This document shows, piece by piece, positions 1 to 9,052 of a stretch of DNA of 21,962 nt (within the stretch, counting starts at the first letter, position 1; every line of letters starts with the position of its first letter). The stretch comes from an uncultured Prevotella sp. (GTDB lineage Bacteria > Bacteroidota > Bacteroidia > Bacteroidales > Bacteroidaceae): contig UQKO01000044.1 in NCBI GenBank assembly GCA_900541575.1, positions 1 through 21,962 on the forward strand, in the 5' to 3' direction. Under the pieces are notes generated by a model. That model made no database searches, was not told where the DNA came from, and worked only from the letters and a program-made list of their open reading frames with translations. The position numbers were made by a program, and so were the translations under genes.

Positions 1-18
1 ATCGCTGAATTGCGAGTG

Positions 19-50
19 CAAAAGTACGCACTTTTTTCATACCAACCAAA
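19..50 (-). promoter_or_regulatory. Leftward promoter for a gene beyond the left edge
   Basis: On the minus strand there is a -7 element TACTTTTG (19-26), matching the Bacteroidota consensus TAnnTTTG, with TTTG (47-50) 20 nt upstream as the -33 element. Transcription would begin around position 12 and leave the window, so the gene it serves is not visible. Promoter shape is seen directly; activity is inferred. Confidence 0.6.
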
Positions 51-59
51 TTATCGGCG

Positions 60-89
60 AAGAAAATTTGGAGAAATTTTTCTCAAATT
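60..89 (-). terminator. AT-rich hairpin downstream of the nitroreductase gene
   Basis: Arms AATTT+GAGAAA (65-69, 71-76, with G70 bulged) pair with TTTCTC+AAATT (79-89). On the minus strand the stem runs into a T-rich tail (60-66). It lies about 90 nt past the nitroreductase stop codon and just before the promoter at 19-50, so it could end that transcript. The stem is AT-rich, hence moderate confidence. The rest of 90-181 shows nothing clear beyond a short TGCG/CGCA hairpin. Confidence 0.4.
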
Positions 90-181
90 CCCCTATCTCG
101 TAACGAATGCACTGATTACTAGTGCGTTATGGAATGAAAAGTTTTTTCTGCGTTTTCCGCACTTCTTTTACCTATAGACGA

Positions 182-721
182 TTATTGTACTTTAATTACA
201 CATTCTTTGCGCGGCTTCGCAGGACGAGGTTTTTCGTCGGGATAGCCAAGAGCTAGATGAGCGATACCCTCGTAATCCCCATCAACTCCGATACTTTTGA
301 GCCATTCTTTCCATTCTGGTTGTTCAAATTCTTGCTGAGCACGGTTTATCCAACAAGATCCTAGACCGAGAACATGAGCGGCGAGCATCATGTTGCCCAT
401 CATGAGCGTACCATCATAAACATGGTTTGGATTGGCTCGTTCTGCTAGAACTATGAGATAGACGGGAGCACCATAGAAAGGGTCAGCATCTTCGCTTTTT
501 CCCATAATAAGCGCATTGGCACGACGAATTCGATCTTTTGTAGCTTCGTCTGTTACCTGTACAACTAGCCATGGTTGTTGACTTTTGCCCGTAGCAGCAT
601 ACGTGCCAGCTTCGATTACTCGATCTATAAGCTCTTGCGGAACGGGAGTTTTCTTGTACTTGCGAATACTTCGACGCGATTTAATGGCATCGAGAATATT
701 TTTGGTATCTTGTGGTGTCAT
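182..721 (-). CDS. Nitroreductase family protein (FMN-dependent)
   Basis: Predicted 179-aa cytosolic flavoprotein of the nitroreductase superfamily, which uses FMN and NAD(P)H to reduce nitro compounds, quinones or similar acceptors; the natural substrate cannot be told. Seen in the protein: the N-terminal FMN-phosphate motif SRRSIRKY (about 15-22), the segment YAATGKSQQPW (about 41-51), the glycine-rich LGLGSCWI stretch, and the C-terminal LGYPDEKPRPAKPRK typical of small nitroreductases. The frame is open up to 778, but the ATG at 721 is chosen because homology begins there and a good promoter -7 element sits at 746-753, which puts the upstream ATG outside the transcript. It appears monocistronic. 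Family assignment is firm; the specific reaction is unknown. Confidence 0.9.
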   Translation of the reverse strand: MTPQDTKNILDAIKSRRSIRKYKKTPVPQELIDRVIEAGTYAATGKSQQPWLVVQVTDEATKDRIRRANALIMGKSEDADPFYGAPVYLIVLAERANPNHVYDGTLMMGNMMLAAHVLGLGSCWINRAQQEFEQPEWKEWLKSIGVDGDYEGIAHLALGYPDEKPRPAKPRKECVIKVQ

Positions 722-745
722 ATTGCAATAAATTATTTTGTGCGA

Positions 746-778
746 CAAACTTACAAAAAAAATGCTTTTCCCATACAA
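746..778 (-). promoter_or_regulatory. Promoter of the nitroreductase gene
   Basis: Minus-strand TAAGTTTG (746-753) fits TAnnTTTG, and a TTG (776-778) lies 22 nt upstream. The start site would be near 740, giving a leader of about 20 nt before the ATG at 721. This decides the start codon: the ATG at 778 lies upstream of the promoter. Confidence 0.6.
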
Positions 779-860
779 AATGGATAGGAAAAGTAATGTC
801 TACACTGCTATCTGAACAAAAGCCCATTCTATGTTTTATCTTGAGTTGTATATCCATAGC

Positions 861-908
861 AAAAAAGCGGACTTACAATTTCTTTCTATAGAACTGTAAA
901 TCCGCTTT
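861..908 (-). terminator. Rho-independent terminator of clpB
   Basis: Two 14-nt arms (864-877 and 895-908) pair perfectly apart from one G-T wobble, with a 17-nt loop. On the minus strand the stem is followed by six T (861-866). It lies about 40 nt beyond the clpB stop codon. Confidence 0.85.
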
Positions 909-947
909 AATTTATTGCGATTCCTTTATATATAGGAATAATCATTC

Positions 948-3551
948 CTAATTATGGAAAGTCAAGTGATCCGCCTCAGCGTCCACATGAATAGGCTTCG
1001 TCTTGTCCACTGTTCCAGCGAGTAGAGCTTTACTTAAGTCATTGAGCAACATACGTTGCAAGGCACGCTTTACAGGACGGGCACCGAACTCAGGATCGAA
1101 TCCCGCCTGTGCAACGAGTTTCACTGCTGCATCGCTCACATTGAGCATCACCTCCTGATCCTTCAATAGTTTCTGAATATCATTCACCTGCAGACGAACA
1201 ATCTGTTCAATCTGAGGCTGAGTAAGAGGCTGAAACATAATGATATCGTCAATACGATTTAAGAACTCTGGACGAATCGTCTTCTTCAACATATCAAGGA
1301 CTTCATTCTTCGTTTCATCAATGATACGAGTACGTTCTTCAGCATTCTTATTGGCAATGGCCTCAAACTTTTGCTGAATCATGGAAGATCCCATATTAGA
1401 AGTCATGATGATGATGGTGTTCTTGAAGTTCACTGTGCGCCCCTTATTATCTGTAAGTCGGCCATCGTCAAGCACTTGCAGCAGAATGTTGAAAACATCT
1501 GGGTGAGCTTTTTCAATTTCATCAAAAAGCACTACACTATAAGGTTTACGACGCACAGCCTCTGTCAGTTGGCCGCCTTCTTCATAACCCACGTATCCAG
1601 GAGGCGCTCCTACCAAACGAGAAACGCTGAATTTCTCTTGGTATTCACTCATATCAATACGTGTCATCATATTTTCATCGTTGAAGAGGTAGTCTGCCAA
1701 TGCTTTAGCCAGTTCAGTCTTACCGACGCCCGTTGTTCCGAGGAAAATAAACGAACCTATAGGCCGCTTGGGATCTTGCAATCCTGCACGTGAACGTCGC
1801 ACTGCATCAGCCACAGCCTGTATAGCTTCATCTTGCCCGACCACTCTTTTATGGAGTTCATCCTCTAGGTGAAGTAGCTTTTCCCGTTCGCTCTGCAACA
1901 TACGAGTCACAGGTATTCCCGTCCACCGAGCCACCACATCGGCAATATCATCGGCTGTCACTTCTTCTTTCACCATAGCTTCGGCACCTTGACGATTTTT
2001 CAACTGTTCCTGCTGAGCCTTAATGTCATCTTCAAGCTGTTTCAGTTTACCATAACGAATCTCAGCTACCTTACCATAATCGCCTTCGCGCTCGGCTCTT
2101 TCAGCTTCAAACTTCAGTTGTTCCATCTGCTGTTTGTCTTGCTGAATCTTAGAGAGCACTTCTTTCTCTCCTTCCCATTTAGCGCGAAAGTCTTTTTCTT
2201 TTTCGCTCAACTCTGCAATTTCCTTATTAAGTTGCTGGAGTTTCGGCTCGTCATTTTCACGTTTGATAGCCTCGCGTTCTATTTCGAGCTGACGCAAGCG
2301 TCGAGTGATTTCATCCAACTCTTCAGGTTGAGAGTCGCGTTCCATACGGAGTTTTGCAGCAGCCTCATCCATTAAGTCAATGGCCTTATCAGGAAGGAAT
2401 CTATCCGTAATGTATCGATGAGAAAGCTGTACTGCAGCGATTAAGGCATCATCTTGAATACGCACCTTATGATGATTCTCGTAACGTTCTTTCAGACCAC
2501 GAAGAATGCTAATCGCATCCTCAGGTGAAGGTTCGTCTACCATTACCGTTTGGAAACGACGTTCCAATGCCTTATCCTTTTCGAAATACTTTTGATATTC
2601 CTCAAGCGTAGTAGCACCAATACTGCGCAATTCGCCACGAGCCAAAGCTGGTTTTAATATATTGGCAGCATCCATTGCGCCCTCCCCTTTACCGGCTCCC
2701 ACCAAAGTATGGATTTCATCGATAAAAAGGATAATGTCGCCTTGTGCTTGCGTCACCTCGTTGATAACACTTTTCAGTCGCTCTTCAAACTCACCTTTAT
2801 ATTTGGCACCAGCCACCAATGCACCCATATCGAGTGAATAGAGCTTCTTGTTTTTCAAGTTTTCAGGCACATCACCGCGCACAATGCGTTCTGCGAGTCC
2901 TTCCACGATAGCCGTCTTACCTGTACCTGGTTCACCAATAAGAATCGGGTTGTTTTTCGTACGGCGAGAAAGGATCTGCAACACGCGTCGAATCTCCTCA
3001 TCACGCCCAATCACAGGGTCGAGTTTACCTTCGCGAGCTTCCTCCACCAAATTACGAGCATATTTACTTAGAGACTGATAAGTATCCTCACTCGACTGCG
3101 AAGTAGCCTTCTGTCCACCGCGAAGTTCCTCAATAGCCTTTTTCAAGGCATCAGCCGTTACACCTGCATCCTTCAGCATCTGCGAAGCCGTGCTTGACAC
3201 ATCGAGCAAAGCCTGAAGCATAGGTTCTAGTCCTACGTAGGTATCGCCTCCCTTACGGGCAATATCCTGCGCTTTAAGCACCACTTTATTAGCGTCGGAG
3301 TCAAGATAAGGGCTATCATTGCCGCCGCTCACACGAGGAAAGTGTTGCAATTCTTGATTAACGGCAGCTTGAAGTGAGGTCTCATTTACGCCAAGTTTGC
3401 CAAAGACAAACTTCGTAACATTTTCACCCACTGCGAGCACACCGGCAAGCAGATGAACAGGAGTAATGGCCTGTTGTCCATTCTGCGTGGCACGTTCCAG
3501 TGCTGTCTGCACAGCCTGTTGTGCTTTGATTGTGAAGTTGTCGAAATTCAT
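948..3551 (-). CDS. clpB: ATP-dependent chaperone ClpB
   Basis: Full-length 867-aa Hsp100 disaggregase, which with DnaK/DnaJ/GrpE pulls polypeptides out of aggregates by threading them through a hexameric pore. Domains seen in order: N-terminal Clp repeat domain (about 1-145); first AAA+ module with Walker A GEPGTGKT (206-213), pore-loop YKG (251-253) and Walker B FIDEIH (276-281); a coiled-coil middle domain (about 405-525) that marks ClpB rather than ClpA or ClpX; ARWTGIPV (541-548); second AAA+ module with Walker A GTTGVGKT (605-612) and pore-loop GYVGYEEGG (652-660); and a C-terminal domain with GARPVKRALQ. No ClpP-docking tripeptide was noted. It appears monocistronic, with a strong terminator downstream and two inverted repeats upstream. 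No convincing TAnnTTTG promoter was found, compatible with a heat-shock-type promoter (inference). Confidence 0.98.
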   Translation of the reverse strand: MNFDNFTIKAQQAVQTALERATQNGQQAITPVHLLAGVLAVGENVTKFVFGKLGVNETSLQAAVNQELQHFPRVSGGNDSPYLDSDANKVVLKAQDIARKGGDTYVGLEPMLQALLDVSSTASQMLKDAGVTADALKKAIEELRGGQKATSQSSEDTYQSLSKYARNLVEEAREGKLDPVIGRDEEIRRVLQILSRRTKNNPILIGEPGTGKTAIVEGLAERIVRGDVPENLKNKKLYSLDMGALVAGAKYKGEFEERLKSVINEVTQAQGDIILFIDEIHTLVGAGKGEGAMDAANILKPALARGELRSIGATTLEEYQKYFEKDKALERRFQTVMVDEPSPEDAISILRGLKERYENHHKVRIQDDALIAAVQLSHRYITDRFLPDKAIDLMDEAAAKLRMERDSQPEELDEITRRLRQLEIEREAIKRENDEPKLQQLNKEIAELSEKEKDFRAKWEGEKEVLSKIQQDKQQMEQLKFEAERAEREGDYGKVAEIRYGKLKQLEDDIKAQQEQLKNRQGAEAMVKEEVTADDIADVVARWTGIPVTRMLQSEREKLLHLEDELHKRVVGQDEAIQAVADAVRRSRAGLQDPKRPIGSFIFLGTTGVGKTELAKALADYLFNDENMMTRIDMSEYQEKFSVSRLVGAPPGYVGYEEGGQLTEAVRRKPYSVVLFDEIEKAHPDVFNILLQVLDDGRLTDNKGRTVNFKNTIIIMTSNMGSSMIQQKFEAIANKNAEERTRIIDETKNEVLDMLKKTIRPEFLNRIDDIIMFQPLTQPQIEQIVRLQVNDIQKLLKDQEVMLNVSDAAVKLVAQAGFDPEFGARPVKRALQRMLLNDLSKALLAGTVDKTKPIHVDAEADHLTFHN

Positions 3552-3618
3552 AATGTATATTATTTTATTTGTTTCTAATGTTTACGCCCTACTAAATGCA
3601 AATACACTGCCACCATTC

Positions 3619-3648
3619 GCTCAAGTGTGAGCTATAACATCTGTTATA
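3619..3648. promoter_or_regulatory. Two abutting inverted repeats upstream of clpB
   Basis: GCTCA-N4-TGAGC (3619-3632) directly abuts TATAAC-N4-GTTATA (3633-3648). Both have perfect arms and 4-nt spacers, and lie 68-97 bp upstream of the clpB ATG in a 279-bp gap. They do not match CIRCE (TTAGCACTC-N9-GAGTGCTAA). An operator role is a guess from position; short AT-rich palindromes also occur by chance. Confidence 0.35.
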
Positions 3649-3743
3649 CTATTCTGCCAACCTCGACACTTCTTCGGCAAGATTAAGAGCACAACTCCGC
3701 CGTTTCTGACAGAGTTCTTTAGATTTATCCATCAAGTTTCCTA

Positions 3744-3786
3744 CAAAACTAAAGCCCTGCGTCCATTACTAGACACAAGGCTTTAG
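3744..3786 (-). terminator. Terminator downstream of secA
   Basis: CTAAAGCC (3749-3756) pairs perfectly with GGCTTTAG (3779-3786), and the stem continues inwards with TG and GTC pairs interrupted by single mismatches. On the minus strand it is followed by a short T-rich tail (TTTTG, 3744-3748). It begins 45 nt after the secA stop codon. The tail also matches TAnnTTTG, probably by chance. Confidence 0.7.
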
Positions 3787-3830
3787 TCCTTATATATATT
3801 ATATCTTACCAGATAAGATGGTGACCGATA

Positions 3831-6800
3831 TTAAGCCAGCCCCTTACCATGACAATTCTTAAATTTCTTGCCACTACCGCAGGGACAAGGATCGTTGCGT
3901 CCGGGCACATTATCCTTCACGATAGGCTGATTGTGGTGTTCGCGTGTGTCGCGTCCCATAGCTTCGGCAGCTTCGGGGTCGCCAGTTTCGTCAAGCGTCT
4001 CGTGTGAAGTTGTGAGGTTTTGCTGCGGAGTAGTTTCCTCGGGTGCAGCCTCCTGTACCTCTTGCGGAGCTTGTACAGGAATTTGTCCACGCATGAGAGT
4101 AGATACCGTCTCGTTATTGATGCGATTCACCATTTTATCAAAGAGTTGCACGCTCTCAAGTTTAAACACGAGGAGTGGATCTTTCTGCTCATAAGAAGCA
4201 TTCTGAACAGACTTCTTCAAGTCATCGAGTTCGCGGAGATTTTCCTTCCATGCATCGTCGATATTGTGGAGGATTATAGCTTTCTCAAAGTCCTTTACCA
4301 CTTCTTTCGACTCCGTCTCGTAAGCTTTCTTTAGGTTTGTACGGATATTGTATACCAACTTGCCATCGGTGATGGGCACGAGGATATTTTCATACATCTC
4401 GCCTTGGTTTTCATACACCTGCTTAATCACGGGCATTGCCACCTCGGCCATACGATCTGTCTTGCGCTTAAAGGCAGCCATGGCAGCTTCAAACGATTTC
4501 TCGTAAAGATCGTCGCGCTTCATGCCATCAAATTCTTCCTCAGTGAAGGGAACCTCCATGGCGAAGATTTCAATAAATGCTTCACGGCAACCTTCGTAGT
4601 CATTCTTTTCGATGATACTAATCACGCGATCCCAAATCATGTTAGCGATATCCATGCCCACACGTTCACCCATCAAAGCGTGGCGACGCTTTTCGTAGAT
4701 TACGGTGCGCTGCTTGTTCATCACATCATCATATTCGAGCAAACGTTTACGGATACCGAAGTTGTTTTCTTCCACCTTGCGCTGCGCACGTTCGATGCTA
4801 TTGTTGATCATCTTAGCCTCGATCATCTCGCCATCTTTAAAGCCGAGTTTGTCCATGACACGGGCAATACGTTCTGAAGCAAACAATCGCATGAGGTTAT
4901 CTTCGAGTGATACGAAGAATACGGAAGACCCTGGGTCTCCCTGACGACCGGCACGACCACGGAGCTGACGATCTACACGGCGGCTTTCGTGACGCTCCGT
5001 ACCGATGATAGCCAAACCACCCGCCTGCTTCACTTCGTCAGTCAACTTAATATCCGTACCACGGCCGGCCATATTCGTGGCGATAGTTACCGCACCAAGC
5101 ATACGTTCTTCTTCATGTTTGTTGCCCTCTTCGTCTTCAAATACCACCTTGCTCAAAGTGCTTTGTCCTGCCTTGGCCACAATATCAGCCTCCTTTTGGT
5201 GAAGCTTCGCGTTGAGCACCTGATGAGGAATACCTCTGAGTTGAAGCATACGGCTCAAGAGTTCACTCACGTCGACATTGGTAGTACCCACCAACACTGG
5301 ACGCCCCGAGAGACGCATTTTCTCGATTTCCTCAATTACGGCTTTATACTTTTCGCGCTTTGTCTTATACACGCGATCGTTCATATCGATACGGGCGATT
5401 GGGCGATTGGTGGGAATCTCCACCACATCGAGTTTATAGATATTCCAAAATTCACCCGCTTCGGTGCTTGCCGTACCAGTCATACCAGCAAGCTTATGGT
5501 ACATACGGAAATAATTCTGCAGCGTGATAGTGGCGAAAGTCTGCGTAGCTGCCTCCACCTTTACGTGTTCCTTAGCTTCCACTGCCTGGTGCAAACCATC
5601 GCTCCAGCGGCGGCCTTCCATGATACGACCCGTCTGCTCGTCAACAATTTTCACCTGACCATCCATCACCACATATTCCTCATTGATGCGGAACATAGTA
5701 TAAGCCTTGAGCAACTGCAGGATGGTGTGTACACGATCACTCTTGATAGCATAGTCTTGCAAGAGTTCGTCCTTTTTAGCCACACGTTCTTCGTCAGTAA
5801 GCGTTTTATCAGCTTCGAGTTCAGATAGTTGCGAAGTAATGTCGGGGAGCACGAAGAGTTGATCATCGTGCACCTGATCAGCCAACCACTTATTACCTTT
5901 ATCCGTGAGGTCAACACTATGCATCTTTTCGTCTACCACGAAATAGAGAGGTTCTACAGCCTCGGGCATACGTCGGTTGTTGTTCTCCATATAGATTTCC
6001 TCTGTCTTGAGCATACCGGCCTTGATACCTGTCTCAGAGAGGAACTTGATAAGCGGATTATTCTTAGGCAGTGCCTTATGGCTACGGAACAGAGCGAGGA
6101 ATCCTTCTTCCGTCTTCTCCTTGTCGTTCGTAGCTATGAGTTGCTTGGCTTCAGCCAGATATTTCGTAGCCAGTTTTCGCTGCACATCTACGAGACGTTC
6201 CACGAGGGGCTGATACTGTTCGTATAATTGATCATCGCCCTGAGGTACAGGTCCCGAAATAATCAACGGAGTACGAGCATCATCAATAAGCACTGAGTCA
6301 ACCTCATCAACAATGGCATAGTTGTGGCGACGCTGCACGAGATCTTTGGGACTCATTGCCATATTGTCGCGCAAATAGTCGAAACCAAATTCATTGTTCG
6401 TACCAAAAGTAATATCGGCCTGATAAGCGCGGCGGCGGCTTTCAGAGTTGGGCTGATGCTTATCAATACAATCTACGGAAAGTCCGTGGAACATATAGAG
6501 AGGTCCCATCCATTCAGAGTCACGCTTAGCCAAGTAGTCATTGACCGTCACCACATGCACACCATTGCCTGTCAAGGCATTGAGGAACACGGGGAGCGTA
6601 CCCACGAGGGTTTTACCCTCACCCGTTGCCATTTCAGCGATCTTTCCTTGATGAAGCACCACGCCACCAAAGAGTTGTACATCATAGTGTATCATGCTCC
6701 ACTTCATATCATTACCACCAGCTATCCAGTGGTTCTGATAGATAGCCTTATCTCCATCGATGCTCACGAAGTCATGACAAGTAGCCAGTTCGCGGTCGAA

Positions 6801-7199
6801 GTCTGTCGCGGTTACTTCGATGGTTTCGTTTTCAGTGAAACGGCGAGCCGTGTCTTTCACAATAGCAAACACCTCAGGAAGAGCTTCATTAAGGGCTACC
6901 TCCATTTTATCGAGTACCTGTGTCTCGAGTTTATCGATTTGCGTAAAAATCACTTCACGATCCTCGATAGGAGTTTCCTCCACCTTTCCCTTCAGTTCTT
7001 CTATTTTAGCCTTGATATCATCGGCCGAGTGCTGAATGGTCTGACGTATTTCCTGCGTCTTAGCACGCAGTGCATCATTATCGAGTGCTTGAATGGCAGG
7101 ATAAGCTGCCTTAATTTTCTCTACCCACGGCTGGATTAACTTCATATCGCGGGTTGACTTGTTGCCAAATAATTTGGTAATAAATTTATTAATGTCCAT
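3831..7199 (-). CDS. secA: Preprotein translocase ATPase SecA
   Basis: Complete 1122-aa SecA, the motor that drives unfolded preproteins through SecYEG. Seen: Walker A MATGEGKT (190-197), Walker B DEVD (298-301), the preprotein cross-linking and scaffold regions, MAGMTGTA in the second motor half, ATNMAGRGTDIKL (motif V region), the QLRGRAGRQGDPG motif, and a C-terminal SEC-C zinc motif with C1105, C1107, C1116 and H1117 (CxC-x8-CH). The protein is longer than the roughly 900 residues of proteobacterial SecA; the extra length is an N-terminal charged insertion (about 55-130) and an enlarged region around 320-500, both usual for Bacteroidota as far as I know. It is probably transcribed alone or with upstream 7338-8957 (138-bp gap). 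No clear promoter of the TAnnTTTG type is present. Confidence 0.98.
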   Translation of the reverse strand: MDINKFITKLFGNKSTRDMKLIQPWVEKIKAAYPAIQALDNDALRAKTQEIRQTIQHSADDIKAKIEELKGKVEETPIEDREVIFTQIDKLETQVLDKMEVALNEALPEVFAIVKDTARRFTENETIEVTATDFDRELATCHDFVSIDGDKAIYQNHWIAGGNDMKWSMIHYDVQLFGGVVLHQGKIAEMATGEGKTLVGTLPVFLNALTGNGVHVVTVNDYLAKRDSEWMGPLYMFHGLSVDCIDKHQPNSESRRRAYQADITFGTNNEFGFDYLRDNMAMSPKDLVQRRHNYAIVDEVDSVLIDDARTPLIISGPVPQGDDQLYEQYQPLVERLVDVQRKLATKYLAEAKQLIATNDKEKTEEGFLALFRSHKALPKNNPLIKFLSETGIKAGMLKTEEIYMENNNRRMPEAVEPLYFVVDEKMHSVDLTDKGNKWLADQVHDDQLFVLPDITSQLSELEADKTLTDEERVAKKDELLQDYAIKSDRVHTILQLLKAYTMFRINEEYVVMDGQVKIVDEQTGRIMEGRRWSDGLHQAVEAKEHVKVEAATQTFATITLQNYFRMYHKLAGMTGTASTEAGEFWNIYKLDVVEIPTNRPIARIDMNDRVYKTKREKYKAVIEEIEKMRLSGRPVLVGTTNVDVSELLSRMLQLRGIPHQVLNAKLHQKEADIVAKAGQSTLSKVVFEDEEGNKHEEERMLGAVTIATNMAGRGTDIKLTDEVKQAGGLAIIGTERHESRRVDRQLRGRAGRQGDPGSSVFFVSLEDNLMRLFASERIARVMDKLGFKDGEMIEAKMINNSIERAQRKVEENNFGIRKRLLEYDDVMNKQRTVIYEKRRHALMGERVGMDIANMIWDRVISIIEKNDYEGCREAFIEIFAMEVPFTEEEFDGMKRDDLYEKSFEAAMAAFKRKTDRMAEVAMPVIKQVYENQGEMYENILVPITDGKLVYNIRTNLKKAYETESKEVVKDFEKAIILHNIDDAWKENLRELDDLKKSVQNASYEQKDPLLVFKLESVQLFDKMVNRINNETVSTLMRGQIPVQAPQEVQEAAPEETTPQQNLTTSHETLDETGDPEAAEAMGRDTREHHNQPIVKDNVPGRNDPCPCGSGKKFKNCHGKGLA

Positions 7200-7337
7200 A
7201 TTGTGGAAGGCGGCCTTTCTTCTTTCCTTATGAGGAGGTGGAAAGGACGATATTTTCTAGATTAATATATTAATAGGAGTGCACGGCCTTATTTAAGCCT
7301 TTACACACATCCACATAAGAATAGTGTGTACTCTGCG
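7200..7337. other. Gap before secA with several small inverted repeats
   Basis: The 138 bp hold CTTTCC/GGAAAG (7222-7227 with 7240-7245), a perfect 14-bp AT palindrome (7261-7274), and TACACAC/GTGTGTA (7302-7308 with 7324-7330). The last begins 8 bp beyond the stop of the upstream gene and could form a 7-bp hairpin at the end of that transcript, but it has no T-tract. No consensus promoter was seen. Confidence 0.35.
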
Positions 7338-8957
7338 TTATTGTAGTGGAGCTACGCTACAAGCATTGGGAGCACGTATGCGCATAGCCTTCGATAGAGT
7401 CGGGGCTATATAGTCTATGGTGACGGGGGAAGAGACCGATTCAGCCTTAAATCCCTCGCCCAAGAATATGATGGGAAATGGAATATACGATTCACGCACA
7501 AGTTGATTCTCACAAGTGCTTTTATTCACATAGTGCCAGCCTGGAGCCACCTCAATGAGCACGTCGCCCGAATAGCGAGGATTATACCCTCCTCGCATTC
7601 TGCTAATGCCCGGAGTCCATGCCCCTTGTAGTAAGCGCGATGAAGTGTAAACATCCTTCACACCTGATAGTTGAAGCAGAAAGTCCTGAGCACGCTCAAG
7701 CATCTCAGCTAGGTTAATCTGCTTCTCCTCCACCAGTTTATGATTGAGATAAATCTGCGTGCCAAAGGTCGACTCTACATATTGTCCCTGACCATAGACA
7801 GCCACGAAATACATGTTGAGTAAGGCGGCTGCACGCTCCACATCGAAGACTCCCGTTGGAATGCGATACTTTGAGAGGTCGGCCGTTTCTTCATCAGCAT
7901 ACCCCGTAGAAGTCACAACGAACAGAGCACGATTGCGCCCTACCTTCTGCTCCACAGAGCGGATGAGTTGCGCCAATGCTTGGTCTAGTCGCACATAAGT
8001 ATCTTGCAACTCCATGGGACGTTCGCTCACCGTGCGGTGGTCAAGATTTCCCGCATATAGCGTCACAGCAAGATAATCCGTCACATCATCGGTACCAATC
8101 ATCGTACCGTTTACGCACTGTACAGCTGCACGTGCCACTTCCTCGTTGACAAGTCCACTCGTCTTAAACGATGCAAAGCGACTCTCGCCCACAAACTTGT
8201 GAGCAAAGGGCTTCTTCATTCCTCCTGAAAGGAAGTAAGAGAAATTTCCCACAAGGTCGTTCGAAGGCTTCCACGAAAGCGATTTGAGCCGTTCTGCTAA
8301 GCCACCGCCACCATTGAGCACGGCAGCCCATGTGGGAAGCGTCTTGCCATAGTAGGAAGATGAGCACCAAGCCCCCGTATGATCGTCAATCCATACAGCA
8401 CCATCGGCAGCATGGCCTGCGGTAAGTATGGCTGCATCGCGGAAAGGAGCTACGGCATAAACGAGCGATTTTCCCTCGGTAGCCACCTTGAGTTCATCGC
8501 CCACGGTCGACACACCTAGATACGTAGGTGCCGAGCAATCCTTCGTCTGTAAGCCAGGATAAGCCTTATCGTCCACGCAATAGACAGGTCGGAGCGTCTC
8601 TCTGCTAAGCCAACGTTCCCCCACAATACCATGATTATAGGGAGTAGTTCCTGCTGAAAGCGTAGCTGCTGCCGAGGCTCTGTCAGGACGATAATGGGGA
8701 TATTCAGCTTGAGTATATATGCGTCCTTCGTGCAACAAACGCACAAAGCCTTCTTGTCCGTAGAGGGGCATGAAGGCATTGATATAATCGGTGCGAAGCT
8801 GATCCACCAAAATATTTACCACCACACGAGGCACACCTGTTCCTGCCGCCGAAGCTGAGGGGGCCGAAAGCACGGTCATTGCAGTGAGCAACGACACGAG
8901 CAATGGCAGACGCATGGCGGAAGCGTGCTGTAAGCCGTGAGAAGTAGGGTTATTCAT
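7338..8957 (-). CDS. Secreted alkaline-phosphatase-superfamily protein, probable pseudoenzyme
   Basis: Exported 539-aa protein with the fold of the type I phosphodiesterase/PafA branch of the alkaline phosphatase superfamily. Matching landmarks: VVVNILVDQLRTD (about 45-57, first metal Asp D52 kept), GTTPYNHGIVG (103-113), LQDTYVRLDQAL (317-328) and the C-terminal IDYIAPTLSKAMRI..PNAC (514-532). The catalytic positions look lost: the nucleophile Thr/Ser region reads PDRASAAATLSAG (91-103), the DxxxH metal pair keeps only His (GNLDH, 303-307), the TADHG motif reads TSTGY (349-353), and the last metal His (HVPLIF-like) reads PFPIIF (493-498). A signal peptide is present; MRLPLLVSLLTAMTVLSAPS begins at an in-frame ATG at 8915, which may be the real start. 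There is a 95-bp gap to the upstream DUF4105 gene, so they may be cotranscribed. Function unknown; loss of catalysis is inferred from alignment by eye. Confidence 0.8.
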   Translation of the reverse strand: MNNPTSHGLQHASAMRLPLLVSLLTAMTVLSAPSASAAGTGVPRVVVNILVDQLRTDYINAFMPLYGQEGFVRLLHEGRIYTQAEYPHYRPDRASAAATLSAGTTPYNHGIVGERWLSRETLRPVYCVDDKAYPGLQTKDCSAPTYLGVSTVGDELKVATEGKSLVYAVAPFRDAAILTAGHAADGAVWIDDHTGAWCSSSYYGKTLPTWAAVLNGGGGLAERLKSLSWKPSNDLVGNFSYFLSGGMKKPFAHKFVGESRFASFKTSGLVNEEVARAAVQCVNGTMIGTDDVTDYLAVTLYAGNLDHRTVSERPMELQDTYVRLDQALAQLIRSVEQKVGRNRALFVVTSTGYADEETADLSKYRIPTGVFDVERAAALLNMYFVAVYGQGQYVESTFGTQIYLNHKLVEEKQINLAEMLERAQDFLLQLSGVKDVYTSSRLLQGAWTPGISRMRGGYNPRYSGDVLIEVAPGWHYVNKSTCENQLVRESYIPFPIIFLGEGFKAESVSSPVTIDYIAPTLSKAMRIRAPNACSVAPLQ

Positions 8958-9052
8958 TCGATGGATTTTATCGTTATTTTGTTATTGTGGGAGGGTGGCA
9001 GGATTCTCAACAGAACTCCTTTCAAGAAACTAGATTCTTACTATTTATCGTA

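Noticed and set aside
3599..3606. TGTATTTG as a clpB -7 element
   Set aside because: It lacks TA at the first two positions, and the nearest TTG is only 15 nt away.
3744..3751. TAGTTTTG as the clpB promoter
   Set aside because: It matches TAnnTTTG but lies in the T-rich tail of the secA terminator, has no -33 partner and would give a leader of nearly 190 nt.
4989..5828. Long plus-strand open frame of 279 codons opposite secA
   Set aside because: It is the complement of conserved SecA motor-domain codons; the secA frame fully explains the region.
6324..7139. Plus-strand open frame of 271 codons opposite secA
   Set aside because: Antisense shadow of the SecA N-terminal half, with no family resemblance.
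7261..7274. AT palindrome as the secA operator
   Set aside because: Fourteen A/T-only bases are easily palindromic by chance in an AT-rich gap; nothing else supports a site.
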